From positions 2,418,001 through 2,482,000 of the forward strand of contig WARS01000012.1 of NCBI GenBank assembly GCA_008933995.1: 64,000 nt of DNA, given 5' to 3'. The stretch's first letter is position 1, and each line of letters begins with the position of its first letter. Of the stretch, positions 38,201 to 50,067 are shown piece after piece. The stretch comes from Datnioides undecimradiatus (lineage: Eukaryota; Chordata; Actinopteri; Lobotiformes; Datnioididae). The notes beneath the pieces are model-generated. The model did not search any database. It was given only the letters and a program-made list of their open reading frames with translations, and had not been told where the DNA came from. Both the position numbers and the translations under genes were made by a program.

Positions 38201-39461
38201 GTGCCCTGAATGCAACATGGTTTAACTAATTATATTAACAGTGAGTTTGATAAATCAGTTTTAGTGATAAAGAAAATACTACCTTAATCTTCAAGATAAA
38301 CGTTTTCAGCATATTGTTATCATATGGAGAGAGTTTATGATGGTAACTCTTACTAATACCGTGCACTAACCGTGCTGAGCCAAGAAAACATCATTAGCGA
38401 TGACTGGCAGCGCAGCGAGCTCATGAACAGACCTGTTCTTACCTTTGAACGAGGCTTGAACGAGTGTTAATCAGGTAAGCAACGTTATTCCCAGGAGTGT
38501 GTAGTTCAGTTGCGGCCTCTGCTTGACTCCACCGCCCTGAAATCTGAAACAACCGTTGTGATGGCAACCACCTGAACACGGAATAAACGTTAACAGCTGT
38601 TTACCAAGCAGCGTCAGGTTGTAATTTCCGCGCAGCACGCGCTAAGCGTCTGCAGGGACATGATTGGATGATGGTGGTCAGCTGGTTGCCGAGCAGCTGA
38701 GCACGAGCGTGTGATGGGGAATCCATGGAGGATCACAGCTGTCATGCGAATGGGTGTAGCGCCTACTATTGTCGACACTAAAACAGAACATAGACGCATA
38801 CATAGTTTTCATTAAACTATGCTATATATAAAATTAAACGGGAAAGTCAATAAATTGATTGGTCAATGGTCAAATTAAAACACATTTCTGAGAAGCAGCA
38901 TAAATTATCAATAAAGACCTTAGTTTAAACTTAAATGTTCCAAAAAAAACCCGAAAAAAATTCTCCATTTAAAATTTCACCTAAGAAGATTATCAATTTT
39001 TACAGTGTGTAAATAGAAGTTTCCTATATCAGTAAAAGTCAGTATTATTTATGCAAATGCATGACTGGATTAAAAGACAGTTCAACAGCTAAATGTAAAT
39101 GACAGTTGTGAAATGCTGTCACAATTGCTATATTGCTCCTTGAGATAGATCTTGTTGGTCTGTGTTTTAGTACAGGATCATACCGGCCTGTAGCACATCA
39201 GTGAAAGACAATTAGTGACAATGAGAGACTTCCTTTTTCCTGTGTTCTGTCCAGATAAAAGGCAGTGATGCAGGCTGGACATTGGGCTACATGCTGAATC
39301 TGACCAACATGATTCCAGCTGAGGCTCCTGACTCTCCCCCTTTGCCCCATGCTGGCTACGTCTCCATAGTCACTGTCATGGCAATGCTACTCTTCATCCT
39401 CTTCATCTTCAGCCTGCGCCCTCTCTGGCCTCGTTGCTCCAAACAGCCTCAGATCATATAA
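32107..39461 (+). CDS. entpd1: Ectonucleoside triphosphate diphosphohydrolase 1 (CD39)
   Basis: Cell-surface enzyme that hydrolyses extracellular ATP and ADP to AMP, ending purinergic signalling and feeding adenosine production. Nine exons give 491 aa (human 510): 32107-32232, 32551-32668, 35086-35236, 35602-35761, 35884-36087, 36247-36504, 36969-37082, 37214-37351, 39255-39461. A cytoplasmic KEKNPWHKP tail precedes TM1 (about 11-31); TM2 is near the C-terminus (about 458-478). All five apyrase conserved regions are visible: DAGSSHT (48-54), [15 protein letters not shown] (166-173, catalytic Glu), DLGGASTQ (194-201) and YCFSG (393-397). The C-terminal NLTNMIPAE and [14 protein letters not shown] favour ENTPD1 over ENTPD3. 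Between ACR3 and ACR4 the loop is about 15 residues shorter than in human CD39. The 32107 ATG follows a splice acceptor at 32104, so upstream exon(s) exist; translation may begin further upstream (see 25088). Confidence 0.93.
33750..34065. repeat. Partial copy of the dispersed teleost repeat in entpd1 intron
   Basis: GTCTGTATGCTAAGTCTAAG, AGTGGTATTGATCTCCTCAT and CCAACTGTCTGCAAGAAAGT match the GGTATCGATCTTCTCATC-type portion of the common fish repeat. Non-coding. Confidence 0.45.
35255..35282. repeat. (AC)n microsatellite
   Basis: About 14 AC units just after the entpd1 exon ending at 35236. Confidence 0.95.
37975..38160 (-). mobile_element. tRNA-derived SINE in last entpd1 intron
   Basis: On the minus strand the head (about 38156-38089) reads GTAGCTCACTTGC, like a tRNA A box, and GGTTCAATTCCC, like a B box. 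It is followed by TGTGTGAATGAGGGCCAAATTACAAAGCACTTC, split here by decay, and ends near a TCCATTTAG tail, the pattern of common fish SINEs. It lies in the intron 37352-39254. Confidence 0.65.
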
Positions 39462-39817
39462 ACACATTTATCTATGAGTGTTGTGAGGGAAGAGGGCAGG
39501 ATATGAGGGCTTTGGGAGCCATTGACGTGGGCTATTCTACCCCTATGTGAATAAGATTTACAATTTCCAGCCTTTACGAGGAGGTCAAAGGTCAACGTCT
39601 GCTGCACAGCAACAGTCAATAGCTCATGTGGACTCAAGAACATTTCAGAAGGACAAATACTCCCTCCTAATGGGGAGTAAGTTCTGCAATTCTGGATGAA
39701 GGACAGTTTCTGTGTTTGTATGTATGTTTGAGTTTGTATGTGTGAATTTGAACGTGTGCACCCACATCAGTCTGCATGTATGCGTCTTGAATTATGATGA
39801 GAATATATTACTGTATG

Positions 39818-39823
39818 AATAAA
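39818..39823 (+). terminator. AATAAA polyadenylation signal of entpd1
   Basis: A canonical AATAAA lies 357 bases after the entpd1 stop codon in an AT-rich stretch. It is the first one found in the 3' UTR and a reasonable transcript end. Confidence 0.5.
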
Positions 39824-41215
39824 ATAACCCAAATTTATATAACAATGATTGATTTAGTTGTCATTTGTACATTTGTAAAGGTAAAAGCGATTATTAAGCG
39901 ATGTTTTATTTAAATACACTTCATGCAGTTATTTTGTTTATTTTGATCAAAAAAACTACTACTACAATCCCATAAACCAGCAAAACAACAATGAAAATAG
40001 CAGCAAATGGAAGACAAGTTATAGGCTTTGATTCTACTGTAAACTGGGGTTTTGACAATATACATGGCTAATAAAATCTGTCACATACAAATTTCCTAAG
40101 CCTCAGCTATAACAGTTGCATAATATTGCAGCATGATTACATTTAAACGCCCAGTAACAAAGAACATGTGAATCTGTCTTCTGTATTTAAGATGTAGGTG
40201 CTGCCCTCTGTTGGTTGGATGGTGCATATTGCAGTATGATGACCCCAATGAAATACCTTTAAGTGCACTTAAGTTGTGTCAAGTAAGTCAGGTGTAGTCA
40301 TTAAGCAGGCTGCAGTTTGTGGTACTGGTGGATTGTACTGCATTGTACTGAAATGCCTCTAATTAATAAACAAGGGTTAAATTAACAGAAACAACTCAGT
40401 AAAGCTGCAAGAGGGTTCGATGACACCACAAACTGCAGCTTCCATAACGATCACACAGATGAATCAGCACATCATTTTAACCTCTGTAAAGAGTTAAAAT
40501 TACTGCTGGACTGTTGTATCAGACTGCATTAGTTTTAACTTAGCTACACCATAGCTGCACCATAAAAAAATGGCAGCTGGGTGTGTGTGAGCATGCCATG
40601 CCTGGAGCTGAAAGGAAATAATCATCTGGAAGAAAAAAATGCTCATCTGTTGCCATCTTCTTCTTGGAATCCTTGCACATACCATAGAACAGACCCACAG
40701 ACGGTACAGTATGTATGCCTGATTGTCCTCGTGCTGCTTTACTACTTCTAAGAAGGCAAATTTCCTATGCAAATACCACCATATATTATTTAATGAGCTA
40801 AGAGCAGGGGTGAAATCCTCTAGAGCAAACTGGGCGGCTTTGGAATTGCAGCATCAAGACAATTGGCAGGAAGTAGAACCTTGTGAAGTTTTTCCATTTG
40901 AGGGCACAGCCCTTCCTTTAGGTTGCAGATCTAGCTCTTATCTGCAGGGAACTGAGTTACAGCGGAGAACAAAAAACAATGCCATCCTGATAGTCTCTGG
41001 GCGGTTCCTGCCTTTAAGCCATAAATGTCTGGTGGTGTTGGCAGTGGCAGAGAGCAACAGCTTTTCAAGTGATTAAGTGCTTGACTGTAATGTAGATTCT
41101 CCTTTTATACTCATACACACATATTTAGGCATAATGCAATGCCAGTATGTTCAGAGCAGTCATGAGTGGAGCACATGTTTATAGACCAGTCCCTTTAAAC
41201 GTTCCAGACAATCGG
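39824..41215. other. Tail-to-tail spacer between entpd1 and kcnk1
   Basis: No gene seen. The right part includes the kcnk1 3' UTR, whose end was not located. CTGCCCTCTGTTGGTTGG at about 40202 looks like a repeat tail. Confidence 0.5.
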
Positions 41216-44200
41216 TCATCTCGGTTTTCCGTTAAGACTTGATCCGAAAGCCGGGGTGTAGGGCGTTGACTTGCTGTCCTGACGCAGGGACGCAGCCTGT
41301 TCTAACACAGAAGGGATGACTGGTGAGTGATGATCTGTCATGTTATCGGGGGGGTTGGTCATCTGGTCACTCAAGTGATCCTGGTCGATGATGTTGGTGG
41401 TCTCAGAGTCCAACTCCCGAACTTTTTCTTGGTAGAACCTCTGTCTGAAGTACCTCATCTGGGGAAGCTCACAACACGTCTCCAGCACTACCAGGACACA
41501 CACCAAACCCAGCAGCAGGTAGACTGCAAGAGCACACACAGAATGGCAGCATGAGGAAACAAAGAACAGTACAGTGTGACTAATAAAATCAAATGTGGGC
41601 TTGGTCTATAAATAAAGGATGTAGTGGATAACAGTCATGGCTTTGTTTACTTTGCCATTCAGAAAAGCTAAAATGGCAAATGGTTAAAAGCACAACAAAC
41701 CTGTAATGAACATAATCTCAATGTATCAGTGAAAACTCATATTCTAATCTTTGTGATTTTTATGTGTTAGTCTCAGTTTCAGAGCAACAGAGTCCTGTGT
41801 AGCAGCAGTTTAAAGTGATGGGGTCATCACAACAAGTATTCAAAGCTATATGTATGTTTTTTCTTAACTGTTCTCTAGCCATACCACGTTAAACACGGCT
41901 CTTCTAGACTTCTAGTGCCATTATTAGGTTAGTAGCTCTGGTCAAAAACCACAAACACCTGCAAAACTAGCAACACCTGTTTGGCCTCAGCTGTGGTTTG
42001 TGTTTTATGCTAATTAGTAAATGTTAGAAAGTTAGCATGATGGCATACATGAAAAGCCAAGCATGCCAGCAGGCTCATGTTAGCTTTTAGCTCAAAGCAG
42101 CTAGCATGGCTGTAGGCATTCTTGGTCTTGCAGCTTTTTTCTGTAAAATACCAGATAACTTTTGAGTACTGAGGTACTCTCAGCACCTCTAAACTTATTA
42201 AGTTGAAACATGACAAATAATTTGCCACTGGTTGAACTATGAACAAGTCATATTGCCATAAATTGTTAATTTTTGGGGATATTAAAGGCATCCACCTGAC
42301 AGTTTACAATGGTGGTGCATTCAGCCACCTACTCACTTGTAATAGCCAGCCTGTAGAGCTGTGGGTGTGGGTTGTCATCTTTACTTTGGGACTCTCCAGG
42401 GACATAATCTCCAAGGCCAATGGTTGTAAGAGAAATGAAACAGAAGTACAGAGACTCCAGAAAGCCCCAGTCCTTCTCCAGGCTGACAAATATCCATGCG
42501 GGAATGATGAGGAGGAGCAGGGTCATGATAATAGCCAGGCAGGTAGCATGTATGGCAGCTAGCCTCGCCTTAGACATGGCCCATCGACGGTGAAAGTAGG
42601 ACACTGGACGTCGAGACACCAAGACCATAATCCTCTGCACCACAACAGAGAGGAAGAAGAGGGTGACGGGGATGCCAAAGAGGGAGTAGAAGATACAGAA
42701 GGCCTTCCCTTCATCTGAGAGAGGAACAGTGTGGCCATAACCTGAAAACACAACCAAACATGCAACACAGCCTTAATTACAGGGGTATAATTAGAGGTGA
42801 GAGTCACCTTCAACAGCCACTTAGCCCCTGTGAAGCTCTACACAGATAATGGTAATTAAACATTAAGAAAAAGGCAATGAAGAAAGACAGAGGCTCATTC
42901 AACAGCAGCATGTCTTCTCATGAAAGACATGTTCAACCCAAGACTGATTTAATCTTAAATCTATAAGTAAACAATATGCTGAACAAATAAATGAATAATT
43001 GATATCTTTTCAGTCCAGCCTTTCACAACTCCATACTTTACACAGAGGGCCAAAGTTCTTCAGGTTTGGCCCTCAGTGTAAAAGAAGTTTTTAAGTTTGT
43101 TATGGAGCTTCGTGGGTGTTAGTTCTCAGTAAAACCCACAATAACAAAACTTCTCCAAAGCTGTTTCTGCTTAGTGAACAACAAGTGGTAAAACTTGTAA
43201 AGTCCTAAAGAGATGTTCTTTTAGAACATATTGTAGTTATGGTATGTACGGGAGACAAACCTGAATAAAAGCAGCTCGTTATTTATTTACTTAATTATTT
43301 TTGTTGGCTTCCTTCTTTGTTTGTGCTGCAAATGTTTGCGCTTGTTTTTGTGTATTAGTCATCATTGGTTGTTGTTTGCTGTGATTTTAACTTGTCGGCC
43401 CCGGGCTGTTTGCTGTTATTTGCTATCTTTATTTTTGTTTTCATTGATGTGGGGCACTTTGTGATTTTGTATCTGTGAAATGCTCAATAAACTTTACAAT
43501 CTAAACTTTTAAATACCTACGTTGGTAAAATAAATACTTTGATTTTTGATAGCTCTTTCACTAATCTTTCACTTCTTTATATGTGGGCAAAAATGACTTA
43601 TTAACACATATAATTCCAGACTTGATGGTTTACCAGACAGTATGGAACCCCCTGTATTAATGCAGGGATTACAAACATTTACAACTTCATTATTACCAAA
43701 TAGATGAGGATTAAACTCCAGCCATAAGACTGTTTCACAACTTGGCAAACCAAATGTGGTTGTGGATAACTGCTGTTTTGTTAACTGATTGATAAAAATA
43801 ATGTGATAAGAAATGTGTTTTATTTTTTGAGATCTTGTTTTCAATGGTTAAACTTTAAAATCGAAAGATATGTGCATTCACTGATTCTGGACAGGAAGTA
43901 GATGTAGTTTTAAGAATTTAGCTGAACTTTTTTTTTAATCATATTAGGCGCAAATTATTATTTAAAGCAGAGTATCTCCTTACAATTTGCAGTATAATGT
44001 GTTGCAATATATACTGTGACATGTCTGTAAGGGATAATTAAGCGTAAAGTCATTTGTTCTGGATGAAACTCTCGCTAGAACGTGCGACTACATGAAATTC
44101 ACGCCAGCAGTAATGACCACAGCTCAGTGCTCTGCTACTTTAAGGGAATGGTCGCTATTCATTTAGAGCAGCAACGCGATGGAGAGATACAGCTGTTGTG

Positions 44201-44581
44201 TTTACGGGCCTCACCTGTTGTGGTCAGCACGGTACTGGTGAAGAACAGGGAGGACACAAAGTCCCAGTTGTGGCTGGTGTCGTTACGCAGCACGGACACT
44301 CCATAGTTGCTGGCCTCCAGCGCGCGAGCCAGAAGCGCCTCCAGATGCGCGTCAGACACGCAGGTGTTGTTGTTCAGGAAGTCCCGCCGGGCCGCAACTA
44401 GCTCCTGCCGAAGCTCTTGCTCGTAAGGCAGCTCGATGGCAGAGAAAATCCCGGCGCCGATTATGAGGTAAAGGATGTAAGCAACAACCAGCAGAGCAAA
44501 ATTCAGCGCTGACCGGTGTCGCTCCAAAAACCGAGCGCACCAACCTCCGGTAGAGTCCCACACCATAGCTCCACTTTCCAC
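41216..44581 (-). CDS. kcnk1: Two-pore-domain potassium channel TWIK-1
   Basis: Forms dimeric background K+ channels in plasma and endosomal membranes. Three exons on the minus strand, 44581-44215, 42741-42337 and 41523-41216, give 359 aa (human 336). Order: M1 (about 25-48), extracellular cap with Cys74 in NNTCVSDAHL (the position of the TWIK-1 intersubunit cysteine), pore 1 TTGYG (121-125), M2, M3, pore 2 TIGLG (229-233), M4, and a cytoplasmic tail with a di-isoleucine (TNIIDQDHL). The first intron splits the Gly codon of GYG, the intron position shared by K2P genes. NYGVSVL, GYGHTVPLSD and YFCFISL match KCNK1 better than KCNK6. Which teleost copy (a or b) this is cannot be told here. The tail after the di-Ile is longer and less like human. 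Confidence 0.92.
42005..42200. repeat. Inverted fragment of 'GCTAACATGCTAA' teleost repeat
   Basis: TTAGCATGATGGCATACATG, CAAGCATGCCAGCAGGCTCA, then TTAGCTCAAAGCAGCTAGCATGG, written here in pieces, are diagnostic of the same dispersed fish repeat as 18690-18830. It lies in the kcnk1 intron between exons 2 and 3. Confidence 0.45.
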
Positions 44582-44770
44582 AAGTTAATCACCCTTGTTG
44601 ATAAATAACTTTCAACCCCCTTTCAATGTAGTTGACAGGAGCCCTGCTTGTTGTTTTTATTTCGGCAGCGACTCTTATTCTCTCATCTGAGACTCGTCTT
44701 CCTCGTTCTTCACATCTCAGTGGGAGTGGGTCAGTGGTGACGTCGCCAGGTAATGTGTGCACCTGAGTGT
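44582..44770 (-). promoter_or_regulatory. Probable kcnk1 promoter/5' UTR region
   Basis: GC-richer sequence just upstream of the kcnk1 ATG contains a CRE-like TGACGTCG (about 44737-44744) within GGTGACGTCGCCAGG. No TATA box was identified. Assigned by position mainly; the ORFs here show no conserved protein. Confidence 0.3.
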
Positions 44771-45794
44771 TTCGGTGCCACCCTGCTCTTCCCTCTCCAA
44801 ACCGGTTTAACGGGTTTACTGTTTTGAGCTCCAACAAAGGATTTATTTTCCCCTGAGACTTAAGGTTTCTTTGAAGACACAGATTAATTACAGGAAAAAA
44901 ACGTTGCAACACCGTAGAGCAACGCAGTTTCGATCCTCTGTGTGTGCTGTGAATGTGGCAGAATTAACAATAAAGCAGACTTTGTACGCGTATTTTGCTT
45001 TTTTTAGGCAGTTAGGAATGCAAGTGACATTTTTGTAAAAAGAGCTCTTCCCTAAAATATTTGATTACTATTAGGTCATTCCAGTATATTTAGTCATCAT
45101 CTGTTTAGTGGTTGAAACTAGCTACTGTAGTACAATTCTGACTTGCTTAGGCTTGAGTATTTCCATTTTCTGCTGCTTTATAACTTCAGCTCATTATACT
45201 TACTTTTAATATTTAAATTTATGTTTGTTCATATATTTTTCCTCGTTTTTAATGCATGTTTTTAATTGGAATGCATTATTTTTATAGTTTATTATTATTA
45301 TCTTTACTTGAATAACTAATCTGAATACTTCCTCCCACTGACTTTACCAACCTCAACTAACCCTGTAGTCAGACTTCCCTCCCACTCCTCATTTGTACTA
45401 CTTACGTTCACCACTAAGAGGCGCTACAGACCACGTTTCCATAATGGTTTGTGGCCTAGTGTCATCAGAGAAGAAGAGAAAAAAAACAGAAACGGTTGAA
45501 ATAGAAAATGTGTTTTACTGATAGCACAGACCATACTCCATCATTAAATTATCCACCCATCTCTCCCTTTCGTATCAGGCAACTGGCAATAAATAATTAT
45601 TTACAACCATTAGCGAAGAAGCAAATGAAAAGCTGCACGAGGCTACTGTCACTAGAAATGCTGTCTGAGTCTCACAGTAATATACAGCGAATGAAACAGC
45701 TCAGAAAATCAATACTGTTGCATAAAAAGCTGATAGATAGATGATCATCACTAATTGATAGTCTTGGCAGGATAAAGGCCTGGGTCTGGTGCAT

Positions 45795-45842
45795 CCTCTC
45801 TCTCTCTCTCTCTCATTTCTCTCTCTCTCATTTCTCTCTCTC
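45795..45842. repeat. (CT)n microsatellite
   Basis: CT runs broken by two CATTT spacers, in the thrombospondin 3' UTR just beyond the stop codon as read on the minus strand. Confidence 0.9.
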
Positions 45843-45894
45843 CCAGTTGGATTAAGATTGAATCTGAAACGAATCTGGATCTCTGGTGGTTTGT

Positions 45895-48800
45895 TCAGTT
45901 ATCTGAGGAGGGAAATAAAGACAAAAACAGGTCACAGATATGGTCATCAGAGACATCTTTTTATAAGAGGGAGGATTGATTTGCAAACGCTGGAGGACAG
46001 AGTCACAGCGATCACTAGCAGTGGTGGAAAGTACATTTTCTTAAGCACTGCGCTTCCAATGGAGTATTACCATTTTATACTCCTCTACTTGTGACCCCTT
46101 ACTGCTGGTTTTGAATTGCTGTTTGAGGCCCGAAGATCAAATCCAAGAATCCAATATTTCACAAAAAATGCAAGGATAAGAGAAAAATCCAATATAATGT
46201 TAATTTTGAATACGTTTTTTTTCCTCCTATTGTCAGCCATTAATCATTTCATGACCGTACTGATTTATTTTCTTGAGGCTGAGAACCAATTGTACGAGTA
46301 TTTACACATAAAGTATATAAAAGAAGCTCCATCGCTGTGAGCCACCGCAGTAATATGGTGCTCGTAAGCTGATGCATCACTATATACACATGGGATATTC
46401 TTCTGTGTACTCTTACTTTTGATATTTCAAGGACATTTATACTGCTGCGCTCCTACTTTGATCATAGGACCTTTACTCATAATGGACGATTATTACATCA
46501 CTGTATTGGTACTTTTACTTTACTAACAGGTCTGACTGAGTGTACCTTACCTCTGCACTCATATTTGAGGTCTGAGAAGAGGACGTGTTCCTGAGAGAAG
46601 ACGAACAGTCCCAGTCTGCCTCCAGCCAGGGTGTGGTCATACACCGCCCCCGAGTCGGATAAAATCTCCCTGCCCTCATACACCACCACCCTGCAACAGG
46701 AACACCACACAGCTAACATCATTATACACAGCATTTATTATGTGTTTCACCACAGATTAAGTCCTTGTATAACTGCGAGAGAAAACTCACATCCAAACTA
46801 AAGCTATACGTTTCTATGTTTATATTTGTGTTAAACTCAGTGCTGGAAAGCAACTAAATACATTCCCTCCAATACTTTACTTAAGTACAGTTATAGGCCA
46901 TCATTATTTTTACTCCACTACATTAATCTAAGATATAATTACATTGCAGCATAGGATTAAAAAAAAACAAACTACAAAGTGTAATATAATCTTACAAAAC
47001 TTGATGCATTGTTATACAGTAAATTAAACCACCCCAAATATGCAAAATAGCTGGAATCAGCTCCAAATGCTGCTTGCATGATAATATCAGTGATAATTAT
47101 CCAGTGGTATAATATATAATAATATACCTCCAGCAGAGGCCATTTTGCCTCCATATTAGGAAGCTTTACATTCACTTTTAAGTGTATTATGCTGTTACAT
47201 GCTTGTTATTACATAAGCAAAAATGTAATGCAGGACTTGGTGTAGTATATTTTACACTAGAGGCTAGTCAAGTTTGTATTTTTACTGTGTACTTTTCTTT
47301 TCATACCCCGTTTTATTAAAGAAACACGACGAACATGACGTCAACTGCAGCTATATTTAAAGCATTTACAGCAGTGCTTCATAGCAACTATCCAAAATGT
47401 CAATGTGTGTCTGTCCTTCACGATCAAAGAGCAGCAGCTTCTTTTCAGTCTCACATTCAGTGAGAGCACAATCCTCCTACAATCATGCAGTACCCAGAAT
47501 GCAACACAGCCGCCACTTGTATCTTCAAAGACGGTCATCTTATGAGGATTTTCATGATTTGAACGTCACTGTTTTGTTCCATTTACCCTCACTTGTTCTC
47601 CGCTTGAAAACCTCAGTGTGGTACCGATGTTTTTCCGTCCATCTGCACACAAACAGCACGAGCCACAGAGAGCTCATTGCCCGCGAGCTGTTTTTGAAAG
47701 TCCATTAGTGAGAAGTACAACTAAGTAGAAGTAGATGTGGCAGGTTGAGGAGAACCGGGTACAACAAAGAAAGTGAATTACACTGTTATAAAATAACTCC
47801 TGGAGATTGATGATATCCTCCAGTGTAAGAACATCTGAGGGTGAATTTCTTTATCAAAAAATGGCAGTGAATGCGATTATTTACAGATTTTAAGAAGTTA
47901 TCCAGCAGATTGTTTCTATTACAAACTGCATCTTGGATCATGGATCTGAACTGTGACTGATTGAGCCAGAAATGCATGATTTACAGGACAACACCAGTGG
48001 GGGTTTTTTGCTTGTTTTATCCCATTTATTACAAAGGTGTTGTATTTCTATATTCCACTTTGGTGCTTCAGAGATGTTCTTGTTTTCATACTTTGCAGAG
48101 CTGAAAAAAATGTGGTTCTCCAGTCAGCGTCATGTGTGTTTTTATTGTAAAAGCAGATTAATTTGATGAGCCTGCACTGAGTTTGTACAAATCAGCAATG
48201 CTAGTTTCACAAGATAAACACAGTCAGTCATAATGTTCATAAATCTAATGCAAGCAAAACGTAAATCTCTTATTATACTGGAGAAAAATGAAACCAGTGA
48301 CGGCTTGAAAACGAGGCTAAAAACACATTTACATCTTTAAAAACATGTCGGAAAATGATGTATATGTGATGTGTAGTAAATGGTCTAAAACGCTAATATG
48401 GCCCCTTAAAAACCAGCCAATTATAACAAATGTTTGTACTGGAAATGAAGATCTGTCACTGCTAATGTAGCCTCAAAGTATTTTCATTTATTCCTCTGAG
48501 GAAGTCCAAAAATCTTTATTTTTGTAATTTTAAAACTTGGGTGATTTCCATGATCATAATCCAGCTGTGCTTTTTTGACAGCTAGAACACGAAAATTTAA
48601 ATTCAGGCTCCAGAATGGGAAACCAGCCAAGCAACGAATACTTAATACATCGACAGGTTTATATATGAGTCGTTTGTGACTATTCTTGCCATAGAAACAG
48701 ACTAATGTTTTTGTCATATGATAACAAGAAAACACATGGTTTGAATGAAAAGAGGTGAAAAATAGGTCATGAGGTCAACATATTTCTGTTCTACTTACCT

Positions 48801-50031
48801 GTAATAGTCAATAATACAATATATAAGTTAAAAATATTATAATAGGAGACAACCCTAAAATGGACCACATCACAGTGTGGAGTAATACACTGGATGTCCA
48901 AAAGTTCTCTGCTGTTCCCAAAAGCATTAAGGCTGGGCAATGAGCATAAACCAGCTGCGAGCTGTGATTGTTGAGACTCTCTCTACAGTTATCTCACATA
49001 ATCACCAGCAGGTCGTGAATTACAGGCCTTTTTTTGACCACCTGCACCAAAGCATCTGCAGTGTGTATTTGTGCATTGTCACTGTGGACCTCAAACTTGA
49101 GCAGAGAACAAGAATCACGATCTTGGCCAAACCCAACCTTCACGTGGATGTTGTGACGTGCTGGTTGTTTTCTCTGGCATTTGTGGGGTTGTACACAGCG
49201 CATTCTCTGACACTGCTCTGAGGCAAAAGACTAATTGTACATGATGGTGCTTTGGTTCTCCGTCATGGCACTGCACATTGAAAACTCACAGGGTTTCTGG
49301 CTGCACCAACATAATGATGGCTTCCCACCTTCCCTAAACCTTGGAGTTGATGACGTTAACATCTCTGTCTTCTCCAAAATGAACAGTGGTGGAGGTCCAG
49401 AGGACATCCAGTGCACATCACAGACAGAACTTTACAAGGTTACGTAACTGAACTTCCAGGGAGCAATCCAAACATAGCAAGGCTTAATGACTTAAAGATG
49501 GCCAAATTAAAATCAGTTATGTTTTTTGCTTGTTATAGAAGTAGCCAGAGGACATTTTGATAACACATTCCAACTGTAAGAGTTTCTGAATTACATTGTG
49601 TCAAGGATCTGTGGATGAACTCTATTGTAAGTTAGTTTCTAGCTTGGTTTTTGTCCAGGGAGTTTCCGTTTCTTTTGCCTTAGGAACAGAAAAGATACTG
49701 CATCCCTTTACACCCGAAGGAAAAGTTGACTATTATTGTTATTGTATTGTATTTTGCAGGAACACAAGGGGAAAAGAGTGATTTCTTCACATGCGTAGGA
49801 TATTCTGAGATGAGTCTTCCTCAAGTTTCTCATTTAAATACCTGTAAAGTCTGTTAGAACATCCAGCGATAGAAATCAAGGCATGAAACTAGCACTTTCA
49901 AAGTAATAATGACACTTTTTGTACCTGATGAACCCAGTCTTGGGTCTGTGGATGAGGTGCATGCGGTAGGCAGTGTAGTCCTTCCAGCCAATTTTATTCG
50001 GGTCATGCCATAATGTTTTGACCTGAAACAG

Positions 50032-50067
<36 letters not shown>

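Noticed and set aside
46498..46550. Read-through C-terminus of the thrombospondin after KYECR
   Set aside because: A GTAAGG donor follows and a phase-matched terminal exon ending CRDN-stop is found at 45902.
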